Origin: Diplodia intermedia
Taxonomy: Eukaryota > Ascomycota > Dothideomycetes > Botryosphaeriales > Botryosphaeriaceae
Reading direction: 5' to 3'
Length of the DNA: 64,000 bases
Assembly (NCBI GenBank): GCA_021495925.1
Contig: JAKEKT010000107.1
Location: 1-64,000, forward strand
The notes beneath the pieces are model-generated. The model was not told where the DNA came from. It saw only the letters and a list, made by a program, of their open reading frames with translations, and ran no database searches. This document shows, in pieces, positions 22,601 through 32,747 of this stretch; the stretch's first letter is position 1; every line of letters begins with the position of its first letter. A program made the position numbers and the translations under genes.

Positions 22601-23763
22601 AGCGGAAGCTGACAAGGGAAGGAAAAGAAAGGAGGGTCCAGGAGGAAGCCGCCCAAGAGCTGCCCTATCAGAACCCCATCCCAGACGACACCGCCGAGGT
22701 GACGGACAGCGGCAGCGGCAACAGCAGCAGCACCATCACCACCACCACCACCACCACCACCACCACCACCAACGCCCGCCGCCCCCAACGCCCCAGCCCT
22801 TCCACCCGCACCTCCTCCACCCTGCTCCACAGCGGCGCCGATGGCCCCACCGACACCCTCCCCACAGAGCTCTGCCGCACCGCCGGCCACGGCCTCCACC
22901 AATCCGCGTCGGCGCTCGCGCGCGCCCCGGTCGACGTCGCGCTCGCCCTCGCCCAGGGCTTCCACAACGCGCCGCGGCTGTACGGCGACGACACGGTGCG
23001 CCGGCCCGGCCTGCGCATCACGGGCTGGCGCTCGGGCGCGCGCGCCGCGCGCCGCGAGCTCGCGTACGGCGTCTACGACGGCTGGACGGGCCTGTGGAAG
23101 CAGCCGGCGCGCGGCTGGCGCGAGGGCGGCGCCGCCGGCGCGGCCAAGGGCGTCGGGCTGGGCGTGGGCGGGGTCGTGTTGAAGAACATCAGCGCGGTCG
23201 TGGGGCCGGTGGGGTTTTGCGCGAAGGGGTTGCGGGAGGAGGTGAGGCGGTGGAGGGGGAGGGGGCAGGAGGAGGGTGGGTGGGCTGGGTTTATCAGGAG
23301 GGCGAGGGTCTTGCAGGGGAGGAGGGAATTGAGGGATGAGGGGACAAGGGGGGAGGTGGAGGAGAGGGTCTTGCGTGCTTGGGATTCAAGATTCGAGAAG
23401 GCGGGGGTGAGGGCGGGGGAGAACATAGAGAAGCAGCGTAGGGGCGAGGAGACGCAGATGAGGGAGCCAGAGAAATCCGTCCCACGCCGGAGATCGACTT
23501 TAAAGAAAAAGCAGCGTCCGCCGCACAGCAATGCAGAGAAGAAGCAAGCCGTTGTGTTGGACGAAGGAAGTAAAGAGTCAGATTCTGATTTGGCAATCGC
23601 GCGTGGCAACGACCCACCTGAAATCAAAGGGAAATACTCGATGGTGGAAGGCTCCATAGTCCCGGTGAAGGGGGCGAAAGATAGACAAGGCCGAGGGGAT
23701 GTTGCGTTGGTCAAAGACAGCGGCAACAGGAGTAGGACAATCGGCAACGTCGCAGCTATTTAA
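19691..23763 (+). CDS. Large UDP-glycosyltransferase (GT28/sterol glucosyltransferase-like)
   Basis: Exons 19691-21005, 21110-21483 and 21535-23763 give 1305 aa; introns are 104 and 51 nt. An alternative acceptor for intron 1 at 21146 keeps the frame and removes 12 residues. Residues 1-320 are Ser-rich and disordered. The N-terminal GT lobe begins IVIMVIGSRGDIQPFLKIGK and continues with PFIADAIIANPPSFAHVHIA and MFTFPYTPTMQFPHPLANI. The C-terminal lobe has PVYIGFGSIVVDDP and VVHHGGAGTTAIGLKCGRPT, the nucleotide-sugar signature. These are the landmarks of Atg26/Ugt51-type enzymes, which glucosylate sterols, but no PH/GRAM module is seen. The last 500 residues are charged, with a central run (DVALALAQGFHNAPRLYG to VVGPVGFCAKGLREE) of Gly-rich amphipathic repeats resembling the Vps13/Atg2 C-terminal region. 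A Gly/Ser run (about residues 605-635) interrupts the C-terminal lobe. Acceptor lipid is unknown. Confidence 0.9.
22738..22770. repeat. ACC microsatellite in coding sequence
   Basis: Eleven perfect ACC units encode a poly-Thr run in the disordered C-terminal part of the glycosyltransferase. Being trinucleotide, length changes would keep the frame. Confidence 0.95.
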
Positions 23764-24555
23764 GGCCCATCCACTTTCCCCAGGGCGGAGTAGAATTGAA
23801 CGACGAAGAGAGACCATTCGTGGGCTTCCTCAAGGAGGGCTTTGAAGAAGCTTGTAGTCGACCTATGAATTAATGATACACTTTTATCTATTCTCAATTC
23901 CTTCCCTCAAGGTCTGTGGCGCAATGACAGGCAATACCATCATACTAAACTACTACACCTATTCAGGCGTTACGAGGGTGACTTGGGGTATCATTCCTGG
24001 TCAAAGATAGCGTGAAAAAGGTTGAAAGCATGATGCAGAGGAGACATAGTCTAAATGCGAACAGGTGGCGGGGATATACGCGGGTCTCAGAAGCCGTTTT
24101 TGGCGCATTATATACAAGAAAGCTCGATGATCTATATCCCGGCCGAATACCGCTCTCCCCTAACCTGGTCAAATACATCAACTTTTCCGTCGGGCTTAGA
24201 TCTCGTCGCCCTCCAATATTTCTATTCCTGCGTCCAGAGACCAACGCCATGCACTCTAAATGTTTAGAGAGATTAACTTCTTCGAGCAAGACGCATGCCA
24301 GTTCTCCCAATCCACAAGCGTCTAACGGTCCAGAGAGGCCGGTGTTTCGAGAGAAGGCCAGGGTTGGTACTGTCAAGCATTCGTTTTGCTCCCCCCCCAC
24401 CCATTTTTCCTTTTGCCTTCCTTCCACGTTATCCTCAAACCCTCTTCTTTCTTATTTACTGCTCGATAAATTCCTCTCTCGATACCGTTTAAGCCCTGGA
24501 GCGGTTAGGCCTCATTTGCCCTCTTCCGCTCTCGTCAAAGTGATCCAGAACGCCC
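23764..24555. other. Convergent intergenic region
   Basis: 3' flanks of the glycosyltransferase and the Ser/Ala-rich gene. A 200-codon plus-strand frame (24012-24614) and a 154-codon minus-strand frame overlap here; both have atypical composition and no domain, and I treat them as chance frames. Confidence 0.5.
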
Positions 24556-25422
24556 TCACACCCCCCTCACGCCCTCATCCCTATCCGCTTCCTCCGCTGA
24601 CCCCATCATCCTGACCATTGCCTTCCCATCCGGCTGCACCTGCACCTTAACCTGCCCGTCGTCGCCCCTCTGCCCACCGCCGCCACTTGCAATCGAACCA
24701 CGGAAAGCGCCGGCGCCAATGCTGCCACCCCGCTGCTGCGGACCACTACCCCAAGCGGCCGCCGCACTGGCACTGGGACCGTTGCCGCCACCGGCGTGCA
24801 ACGCCCCCGCCTTCTTCAGCACCTCCTTCGCCTCCTCCACCTCTGAGATCTGCCGCTCGAACGTCGTGATCGGCAGGAAACCGTTCTTGCCGCCGTCGCC
24901 CGAGTACGCGTAGGCCGCGGCGGCAGCGGTGGCAATCGCACCGCCGCCGGAAGAGGAGGAAGCGGTAGAGAAGTCGGCGGGCGGCAGGGGCGACGGCGCG
25001 GTGACGGAGCCGCCGGCACCGAACTTGCCTTCGCGAACACGCTGGACCTGCTCGAGCTGGTGGTAGAAGGGGAGGTCTTCCTGGGCCGGGGCTACGCGGT
25101 GGCCGGCGGAGGCGATGGTGGTGGGTGAGAGCGGGGTGATGAAGCTGTTGCTGTTGTTGCTGAAGCCCGGGGGAGGTGATGTGGCCTGGGACCGTGGCTG
25201 CTGCTGCTGATGGTGATGATGGCCGAACGAATGGTGGTGGTGAGGTGGCGGCGGCGAAGTTGCTTGCCGGAAGGCGGATGATGATGATGGGGCGGGCGTA
25301 GATTTCGAGGACGTCGATTGCGTCGTGATTGGCGTGCTGCCGTGGTGGAGGATGCTTGCCAGGCTGGCCATTTTGCCGGATGGCGATAGGGAGGTGGTGG
25401 GTGAGATGGGCGGGCTGGGCAT
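24556..25422 (-). CDS. Uncharacterised Ser/Pro/Ala-rich protein
   Basis: The frame is open from 25566, but that codon is GTG; the first ATG is at 25422 and gives 288 aa starting MPSPPISPTTSLSPSGKMAS. The N-terminal half is low complexity, with His runs (HHHHSFGHHHHQQQQ). A more ordered segment follows: LPFYHQLEQVQRVREGKFG, then GFLPITTFERQISEVEEAKE and VLKKAG, a likely short amphipathic helix. The C-terminus ends in VKVQVQPDGKAMVRMMGSAE. The helical segment and C-terminal patch look conserved in style, while the rest is disordered. I do not recognise the family. An upstream exon cannot be excluded. Confidence 0.6.
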   Translation of the reverse strand: MPSPPISPTTSLSPSGKMASLASILHHGSTPITTQSTSSKSTPAPSSSSAFRQATSPPPPHHHHSFGHHHHQQQQPRSQATSPPPGFSNNSNSFITPLSPTTIASAGHRVAPAQEDLPFYHQLEQVQRVREGKFGAGGSVTAPSPLPPADFSTASSSSGGGAIATAAAAAYAYSGDGGKNGFLPITTFERQISEVEEAKEVLKKAGALHAGGGNGPSASAAAAWGSGPQQRGGSIGAGAFRGSIASGGGGQRGDDGQVKVQVQPDGKAMVRMMGSAEEADRDEGVRGV

Positions 25423-26444
25423 GGTTGTGCGGTTCTGCGGGTGGGCGGAGGGGGTTTGGTTGGCTTGAGGGTTTTGTGGGTGGTGGCGGGCTGCTAGGGA
25501 CGGAATGGCGGTGAGTGTTTTGACGGTGAGGGACTCGGCCCTGGATCTGGTTGTAGGGTTGACCACTTGGTGAAGGTGAAGAAGTTCGGAAGATGCGCTG
25601 TAGGGCTTGGGCGTGATCGAAGTGAGAGCCGTGCGCGAGGCTCCTGAGACTGAAGGAGCTTGATCCGGATTGGCTTTATTTTAATTTTACGGCAGATCTG
25701 AGGCCGGGCTTGGGCACGTGGTGATGGCGGGTGAAGAAGTAGTCGGCCGGCTCCTGACGAGTGCAAAAGCGTGGTGTAACGGGATTTGATGACTGCAGAC
25801 GCCGAACAGAAATGACCGAGAAGAACACGTTGAAAAGGGGGGCCCTGGGCCCGAAAGGCGAAACTTCGAGGGGCGTGTTTGCGCTAGGGACGGCAGTCCG
25901 TTGGCCAGGCAGGAGGCGTGGACTGCAATCAGGACAAGGACAGACGGCAACCGGGTTATGATTGGCTGGAAATAGGGAGTGAGGCAGATCGTGCGGAAGA
26001 AGGGGAAGGGCTGGTGTGCGCAGAAAAGACGGCGAGGCTCAGCGGATGCGCCGGAGAATCGGCGCGAAAAGCGAACGGGCTGCGAGTCAAATGCACGCCA
26101 ATCGTCTGCAGAAAACGCACTTCTGTGTATTCGAACAGTAGTCTCTCGCTCCCATTGCACCAGCTTCTCCCAAACAATCCAATGCTATGTGTACCTCCCG
26201 CTCATATGTCGTAACGCCGTGATCTCGTCATCATGTACAGAGCTGCAGCCCTCAAGCCACTTGTATTTCCCCTTTCGGTCCGATGTCCAACTTATCGATA
26301 CCGGCTGAGCCACACATGCTTTTCAGACGAGAAAGAAACTGCTACAGCCATTCCCGACCCAGTTCGCTTGCGCATCTCGTGCCATGCTCGATGTCCTAGA
26401 GAAGGATGCGTCGTACGCTTCCACAGCGACGTCGCGCATTTGGT
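25423..26444. other. Intergenic region
   Basis: Contains the promoter of the Ser/Ala-rich gene and the 3' flank of the Nce102-like gene. Short frames on both strands lack features. Confidence 0.5.
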
Positions 26445-27076
26445 TTAGACCTGGCTCATGGATGGAGCGCCGCGGCTACCGCGCATGTTGACGCTTCCGC
26501 GGCTCTGCTGCCACGAGAAGAAGGCGGTGGCGCAGAAGCACGCAAAGCCAAACCACAGGAAGGCCGTGGAAGCCTGCGCCTCACGGCAGCGCTTCTCGGT
26601 GTCCCGGGATCCGTTGGTGATGAAATTGCTGTGCGTGTAGCCCTGGTAGGCGTGTTAGAGAGCGTTTCAAAGCCAGGTGGGATTGGCGCAGTACGCACCG
26701 AATTGCTGCAGCTGTGGGCCCCGAGGTAGGCGGCCAGTGCGACAGCGGCGCAAAAGTAAAAAACAACGTTGAGCAGTTCAAGGGCGATTACGGCGATGGG
26801 AATGCCCAACCCGTCCTTGACTGTCGCGGGGATCAGGTAGAATAGACTGAGCATGGAGAAGACCGAGACGAACATGGAGTAGTTCACGATGCTCGGGTTG
26901 CCGGCGTATGCTGTGGCAATCATGTTGCCGATGAGGGCCATGACCAGCAGAGCCCACAGGAGCTACAGAATCGCAGGGTTAGCAAATTGCGCGGGGCTGC
27001 GCCGGGGCCGGGGCCGGGGCCGGGCCTGGCTCACCTCGAGGCCTCTGAACACGGTGTGAAGCGCTTTGGATGCCAT
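26445..27076 (-). CDS. NCE102: Nce102-like MARVEL-domain membrane protein
   Basis: Exons on the minus strand: 27076-27035, 26962-26699 and 26642-26445, joined at phase 0; introns are 72 and 56 nt. They give 167 aa, close to the usual length of about 170. Four membrane segments are evident: LELLWALLVMALIGNMIATA, YSMFVSVFSMLSLFYLI, PIAVIALELLNVVFYFCAAV and ASTAFLWFGFACFCATAFF. A short N-terminal MASKALHTVFRG, the Cys-bearing loop YLGAHSCSNS, and a C-terminal RGSVNMRGSRGAPSMSQV tail follow the family pattern. Nce102/Fhn1 proteins sit in eisosome-associated plasma membrane domains and act as sphingolipid-sensitive negative regulators of Pkh kinases; a Pkh-type kinase gene lies at 48.2-50.9 kb. 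Splice joins restore continuous helices. Family assignment is strong; the exact paralogue is not certain. Confidence 0.9.
27001..27024. repeat. GCCGGG hexanucleotide repeat in intron
   Basis: Four perfect GCCGGG units (equivalently GGGGCC) lie in intron 1 of the Nce102-like gene. The sense RNA carries the C-rich form. Confidence 0.95.
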
Positions 27077-29900
27077 TCTGGAGTAGATTGAGGTGCTGCA
27101 CGGGCGGATGCACGTAAGAGGATGAGGGCGGCTCGTGCGGTTGGAGATCAGTGGGTTGCGGGCAGGCTGGACGAGTGCAGCACACAGTTTTGTGCGGCCG
27201 AACACTTGAATGACGTCTGGGCGATGACGTATAGACAGGGCGCCAGCGTTCCCGCTCTTCCGACAAGCGCTTTGTCTGTCAGGTCTGGCGCGCGTGCGAC
27301 GGTCCGTCGAAAGTGATGCGTGGATGATGATGTCGTGATGGGGTACACTCGCTGCCGGCACCACGGCGACGCGCTCTGTTGGGTTCTTCTTATGTGCTGC
27401 TCGCGTTGAGTGATGTGTTTGCAGGTCGCTCGAGCAACGCCTAAGAAGAGCCAACAGCAAGGATGTCACCGCCATCCCACCAACCACGGCGCCCATTCAG
27501 CTTGCGTCTGCCTTCCGCGCTTTGCCGTCCGCCGCTCTCGGCCGCCGCCACGGCTGGCGATCGCCCTCTCGCGGACCGGCGTCAAACGCGTTCTGGCACC
27601 GGCGCACAACACAGCTCGATGCCGCAGACCCTGTGACGGAAGGGCGGCGATCCCCAGGGCGCTATGTTCTAGCCTAAGGCCGCCCGCCGTAGCCCTGCGC
27701 CAGCCGAGGAGCCGTGATGCTTGGTGCTGTGGCTCGTGAAGTCACCTGCAGCTTCCTCTCACCCCACCGGGCCTGACACTTCCCGCGCCTTCGCGCCTGG
27801 CCAATGGGCGCTGGCCTCCGCATTTTTGGCTCGCCGTTTTCCATCTCCCTTGCCTCGCGAGATCCCCTGCGACCCTTGCAGCCCTTCACTGGGGCGGTAA
27901 AGCAGCATGCCCACGAGTAGCACGTGAGGGGTGGGCGACTTGATTGCTGACATCAGGCAACATTGCACTGCAGTATAATTGGGAACTCGCCATTCTGCGA
28001 CAAACCTGATACGGCCTCCACTTTCTTGCAGCCATGCGCCTGGCCAGAAACGTTTTGCCGCGCACATGCGCACTGGCATGTCGGCAGCGATTGAGAAGAC
28101 GGGGCACACGGATCAGCGATCTGCATCGATGCTGGTCCCTGTTTCTTAGGCAACACTGTCGCGTCGCGGGGTAAGAGAGTTCGATCCTCCACATTCGGCC
28201 TTGCGACACAACCACCTGTGTCAGACGTTCATCAAAGCCGACTATGCAGATTGCAACGTGCAGCACCTTGTAGAGGGCTGGTGGTCGTTGGGCTGCCGGC
28301 CCGGTCGAATGGGATTGCCCTGGCGAGGCTGGGAGAGATGCGCTATTTGTTGTCCTGCTGCGAACGACGGTTCAGTAGTGAAGACCACAGCCAAGCTTCT
28401 CTTACCAATAAGCTCAACAGGATCTGCGCGCTGCTGCAAAAAGGAAGCCAGTGTTCGCAACATCTCGATAGGCTCATACCGGTGCAGATCCTGTGGGGGG
28501 GCCGACCTCCGAGTGCAAAGAAAAAACGACCAAATGAGAAGACTCAGGTGGAAGGCTGTAAATAAAGAGTAGTAGAAACCGAGTCGAGAGATCATTATAT
28601 CCAAGCTCTGAGATCAATGCGCTTGCCAGTTTGCGGATAGGCTCTTCGTCCTCCCCATGGTCACAAGTCTTGCGTTGCCTCTGGGAGCTGCTGCCGGGAC
28701 GCCATCTTCTTTTCTCGAGACCCGTAGAACAACCCTTTCGTCAGCCACAGCCAAGCCAGACTCCTGTTGTATAGTATGGGATGGTGATGTCCGGCATACC
28801 GTCGCGGCGCAACGGTATGCTTTTGGGTGTCATGCATGTCTCGGATAATCACCTCCGAGCGTGGAAACGGTTAGTAGGCGACGACTTTCGTGGACTTTGT
28901 TCCCACCAACTTCGCACTCCACGGCCCATGCGTCAACTCCGGCTTCCCCAAAACCTGTAGAGCGACTGGTCCCGCCAAGCATCACTGGAGTACCGGTCCT
29001 TTACAGCCTGAGCTCTGTTTACGATGCCGTTCGTCGTAGCGTTGACGCAATCAAGACCTCGCAAGACATGAAAGTAGATCCACGCGCGATATATCTCCAG
29101 CAGATTGAGGGTCATATATCAAGCGAGAGAGCCCATTGCTCGCGTAGCCGCAGAACGCTAGGCTTGCAGTAGTACCAGTGACCATGACACGACAACGCGG
29201 GAGCGTCCCTGAAAACGATCGGGCCCGATGTGTGAATCCCGATTCATTCTAGCGAGCCCAGCCTATAGGGGCAGACAACCCGTTATACAAGGGCGATCGC
29301 GGGAGGGCTACACTTCCGGGTTAGCACAGGTTCAACAATACCCGACCACGCCTCGACTTGGAAGGCGACAGATATATACTGGCTCAGAATCAATGATGCG
29401 CGGACGCCACTCTGAGGGCCGGGTCAGCACGCGGAAGATTTCCCGAGTCTCCTGGCGAGTGCTCGCAGAGCAATCCAGGGAAGCGGCGTGTGTGTGTGTG
29501 TGTGGTGAGCAAGAGCCTGGATCCTCCAGGACCGACAAGGCTACCGGGGGCGGCAGAATCTCAACAGCACCTCTTTGGCGGACTCGGGGATCGAGTTCAG
29601 ACGCCGCAGATCTGGGAAATTGGTTGCTTTTTCCTCGGTTGCATTGACGGGCGGAAGCAGACACAGCAAGCGTCGCATTTGCCAAAGGCTGGAAACTGGG
29701 ACTGCAGCTTCGGTGGCGCCACTTATGCTTATGGGAGCCGCGGCATGGTTAAGAAATATGCGGAGCCATAGCAGCGGGCAGAAAGGATTTTTCTTTGAGG
29801 GCCCCGCCGGCTGGGACTGCTAGCAGTGGGAGCGCCACGACGAGGCAGAGGCAGGGCGACGCGCGGGCCAATCCGGCACAATCTCACGACAGCTGGTGAT
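27077..29900. other. Long gene-poor region
   Basis: Starts with the Nce102-like promoter. No frame over about 140 codons stands out, and overlapping frames on both strands have similar quality. A minus-strand frame at 28242-28604 opens with a hydrophobic helix (LSLLIWSFFL) but has no other support. No tRNA fold was found; a GTTCGATCC near 28172 lacks a matching T-stem. Confidence 0.45.
29490..29504. repeat. TG dinucleotide repeat
   Basis: About seven TG units in non-coding sequence. Confidence 0.9.
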
Positions 29901-31400
29901 AATACGGAACCCTTGTGCGCAGCTCCTTCAGACCCGTCGAGGCAGCGCGGGCTGCGGGGTAGGTCCAGCAGCTGGCAGCGCGAAGCGTGACTGGCGACGA
30001 CAAAGCTTGCGTTCGAGAAGCCCCTCTTTTGGGCTCTGGACGCGTGTTTGGATCAAGGAATGGGCCGCCGCTTTGGTTAGCAGCGCGGCACACGAAGGCT
30101 AGACCAGAAGTTACCTCGAACGGCAGACCGCGTGACTGCCCCTTGCGGCCCCATCGTTGCGGCAGGCTGGAGAGCGCCGTCCCGGCGCACGTCGGACCCG
30201 GGTCTGGAGAGGCGGCGGGTTGGCGCTGGCGGAAGCTCGCGCTTTTCACTCTGCCTGGGTGCGTGGTGCGGCCGGCGGTTGCGTGCGCAGGAGGGGGCGC
30301 GTGGCCAGGCGCAGCGCGCACCCCGGCTGCGCTGGCCGGGGAAGGCTGCAGCACTCCGGGCGGACCGTGAGCCCTGAGGTGATGACGGGCCTCTGGCGAT
30401 GCAACCGCCATGCCGATCACCGCCTGCCAGTAGCGCTGAGCTGCAGCTCTGTCTCGGCGCTGAGCAGCCTTTGGAGCGCCCCAAGCCGGCTAGCCTGCTT
30501 CCCCGCATGGCCAGTGCGCGCGCTACATACAAGAGTAGAGGCGTTGTGCGGTGCCTGCCACCGCGTCCGAGGCGATCTCCTGTTCTGCGAAGCCGCCGCT
30601 CTCTCTTGCGTCGCTCAAGTTCTCGCTGCCAGCCGGCCCCGTCCAGCCTACCCTCGTTGCGCGGCCCCGCCATCTCCACGCCTGCGACCTGCGCCCGCGC
30701 CCCAGCCCGAGCCCCGAGTCCCCACGGCCGCCACGACAGATCGCCGGGGAACAACGGCGCGAAGCGAGCACTCGGCCCACCCCAGCTCCAGGGACTCAGT
30801 TGTCAGTCCACCAGCTGCAGCGCGTCGCCTCCCGAGACACCTCCACCTCACGCCTCGCCTCGCTGTCCCTGCGCGCGCGCCCACCTCTCCCCATCGCAAC
30901 GATACAATGTGCCTCCGCTGATCGCGCGCGAACGCCACGACCTGCCCTGCCTGATCGCCCGGACACCTGCGGCTCGAACGAGGCAAAGCGTGGCGTGCCT
31001 TCCCCACATTCTCCCCCGGTATACCGTCGCATGCCGCCCTGCTGCGTCCTCTCATGCCACGACTCCGCCCCGACACACGTCCAGCCACCGCACCACCTCG
31101 CGACACACGCTCCCCTCGAAGAGATTTGGGATAGACCGGTACAAAAGTTTGGCGCATTGAGGGTTGCTTGTGCAAAGACAGGTACGCCGCCGGCTGCTTG
31201 CCCTCGGCCTGACGCTCGCCAGCTGACTGCCCACATACAGCAGCTTTCAACCTCAGCAAAGACTCGAGGACCGCGCGCCCAGAGTGGCGATAGAGCTCTC
31301 TTTCTGGTAAGTTGCCGCCCCAACTCCCCCTCGGATCGAAGCGGTGCTGCACCCTTCAGCGGCTCGCTCTGGCGCTGATGGCACAGTAGTGATTTTGTTG
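29900..31400. other. GC-rich region open in many frames
   Basis: Several frames over 200 codons overlap on both strands (for example 30551-31378 plus, 30648-31352 minus). This is what high GC and few stops give by chance. The predicted proteins are rich in Arg, Pro, Ala and Ser with no domain. It may be distant promoter or transcribed leader of the PSP1-domain gene, but I see no proof of a gene. Confidence 0.4.
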
Positions 31401-32747
31401 GCATATAGACATAGAGGCACTGTCGCGTCCGCCCCGTCCTCGCCTGTAATTGTTTTCCAGTATTTTGTACACTAGGTAAGCGCATTCATTCCCATCGAGT
31501 CGCTGCGCACGCGACTCTCGACCTTTTCGTCTCGACTCCACCCCGCGTCTGTCGCGATCCTCCCATTCAAGCTGCCTTGTGGTCGATGCGAATTCTGCTT
31601 TCGAATTAGTACCTCGATTTCAGGCGAGGCCTGAGGTGCGCACATCTGCAGCGTGCATGCGCAGCCTCAATACGAGCGCATTGCCGTCTCAACATGGCGT
31701 ATCGTCCAACACCACGCCGCCTTGGTTGTCAGGAAGTTCGCAGCATGTCTGTCGCGGCGCAGGCTATGGCGACTGTTGATTCCGGCCTGGGCTGTGCTGG
31801 AGGAGGATCGGCGTTCAGTCTTTAGGCGGATTTTCCTGGACTCCAGCACTGTTTGCCCGCCTTTTCCGCCTCTTTGTTTCCTGCGAAGGATGCCGTCAAT
31901 ATTCTTTTCTGCGCCTTCATTCTCCACTCAAATGATACAGTGTTGACTTGGATGCATATAGTAATCACAAGCGCAACGCGCGACTTAGCTACGAGAACCA
32001 GACACGAGATCCCGCTACATCCCATCCCCAAGATATTCGCGCGGCTCAGACTCGAATCTTGACCGCCCCATTACATCCTGGCCTATCGCAATTCTCTGTC
32101 CTTTCGGAAAAACCTCCGACTGTTTTACACACTAAGACATTGTCTCTCCCTGTTTAAGTAAATCGAAGGTGCGCCTTTTTTTTCTTTTCTCTCTCTCCTT
32201 CCCCACGCTCCACGGTTCTGGTATAGACGTATTTTGATTGCGTTCTGTGATTTCGCCTGAGTGGCTGCGATATCAAAGTCCAATACCACGTCAACAATTG
32301 CGACGAATTTTAGCCCCCATCTTAGCTCATCATTGCCCCTTGTCACCGGCTGTCCCTGACATCAGTGGGTGTCGCGCTTTGTTTGACTTGTTCATCATTT
32401 TTCTAATCTGGGCCTATCAACCTGCTCCCTCGAAAATCCCTCTGTTCTCTCGTTCTGGTGTTGCACCAAAAGTACCTTGGTATTCTCAAAGCTTCGATTG
32501 GCTAATTTGCGGACAGAAAATTGGACACCAGCGGTTAATTTCGCAGTATCTGGTTGCCTGGAAAGACGACTTCGACAGTCATTGTTTGAGATTTGATCAG
32601 CAAACACACCTTAGGGTGGGCCGTCCTTCTTGTAAGCGAAGAATGTATCTTGTCCGTAACACTGCTGATAGCCCTATAGGCTGGCAACACGGTCGGTCTT
32701 TTCAGCCTGCCGATTCAGATCCCAAGGTGAATACTGGTCAACCAGCC
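31400..32747 (+). promoter_or_regulatory. Pyrimidine-rich leader of the PSP1-domain gene
   Basis: T- and C-rich sequence, typical of fungal core promoters and long 5' leaders. The coding frame is open back to 32238, but only from a TTG, and the only ATG before 32748 lies in a probable intron. A transcript with a long leader is the simplest reading. Confidence 0.45.
32632..32679 (+). other. Probable 48-nt leader intron
   Basis: GTAAGC donor, CTGAT branch-like site about 15 nt before a CTATAG acceptor, and a length of 48 nt. It removes an ATG at 32643 that would otherwise add 35 residues to the PSP1-domain protein. Because it is a multiple of three without stops, retention leaves the frame open. 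Confidence 0.6.

Noticed and set aside
21562..22965. 467-codon minus-strand frame
   Set aside because: It is a mirror of the glycosyltransferase exon; composition is a GC-rich shadow without domains.
24012..24614. 200-codon plus-strand frame downstream of the glycosyltransferase
   Set aside because: Mixed composition, overlaps the convergent gene's 3' end, and no recognisable motif.
25423..25566. 48-residue N-terminal extension of the Ser/Ala-rich protein
   Set aside because: The first codon is GTG; the first ATG is at 25422.
28150..28195. B-box-like GTTCGATCC
   Set aside because: The T-stem arms do not pair; no tRNA fold.
30077..31485. Several frames over 200 codons on both strands
   Set aside because: They overlap each other in all frames, which GC-rich stop-poor sequence gives by chance; no domain or intron support.
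32238..32747. 170-residue N-terminal extension of the PSP1-domain protein
   Set aside because: It starts at TTG; its only internal ATG (32643) lies in a probable 48-nt intron.
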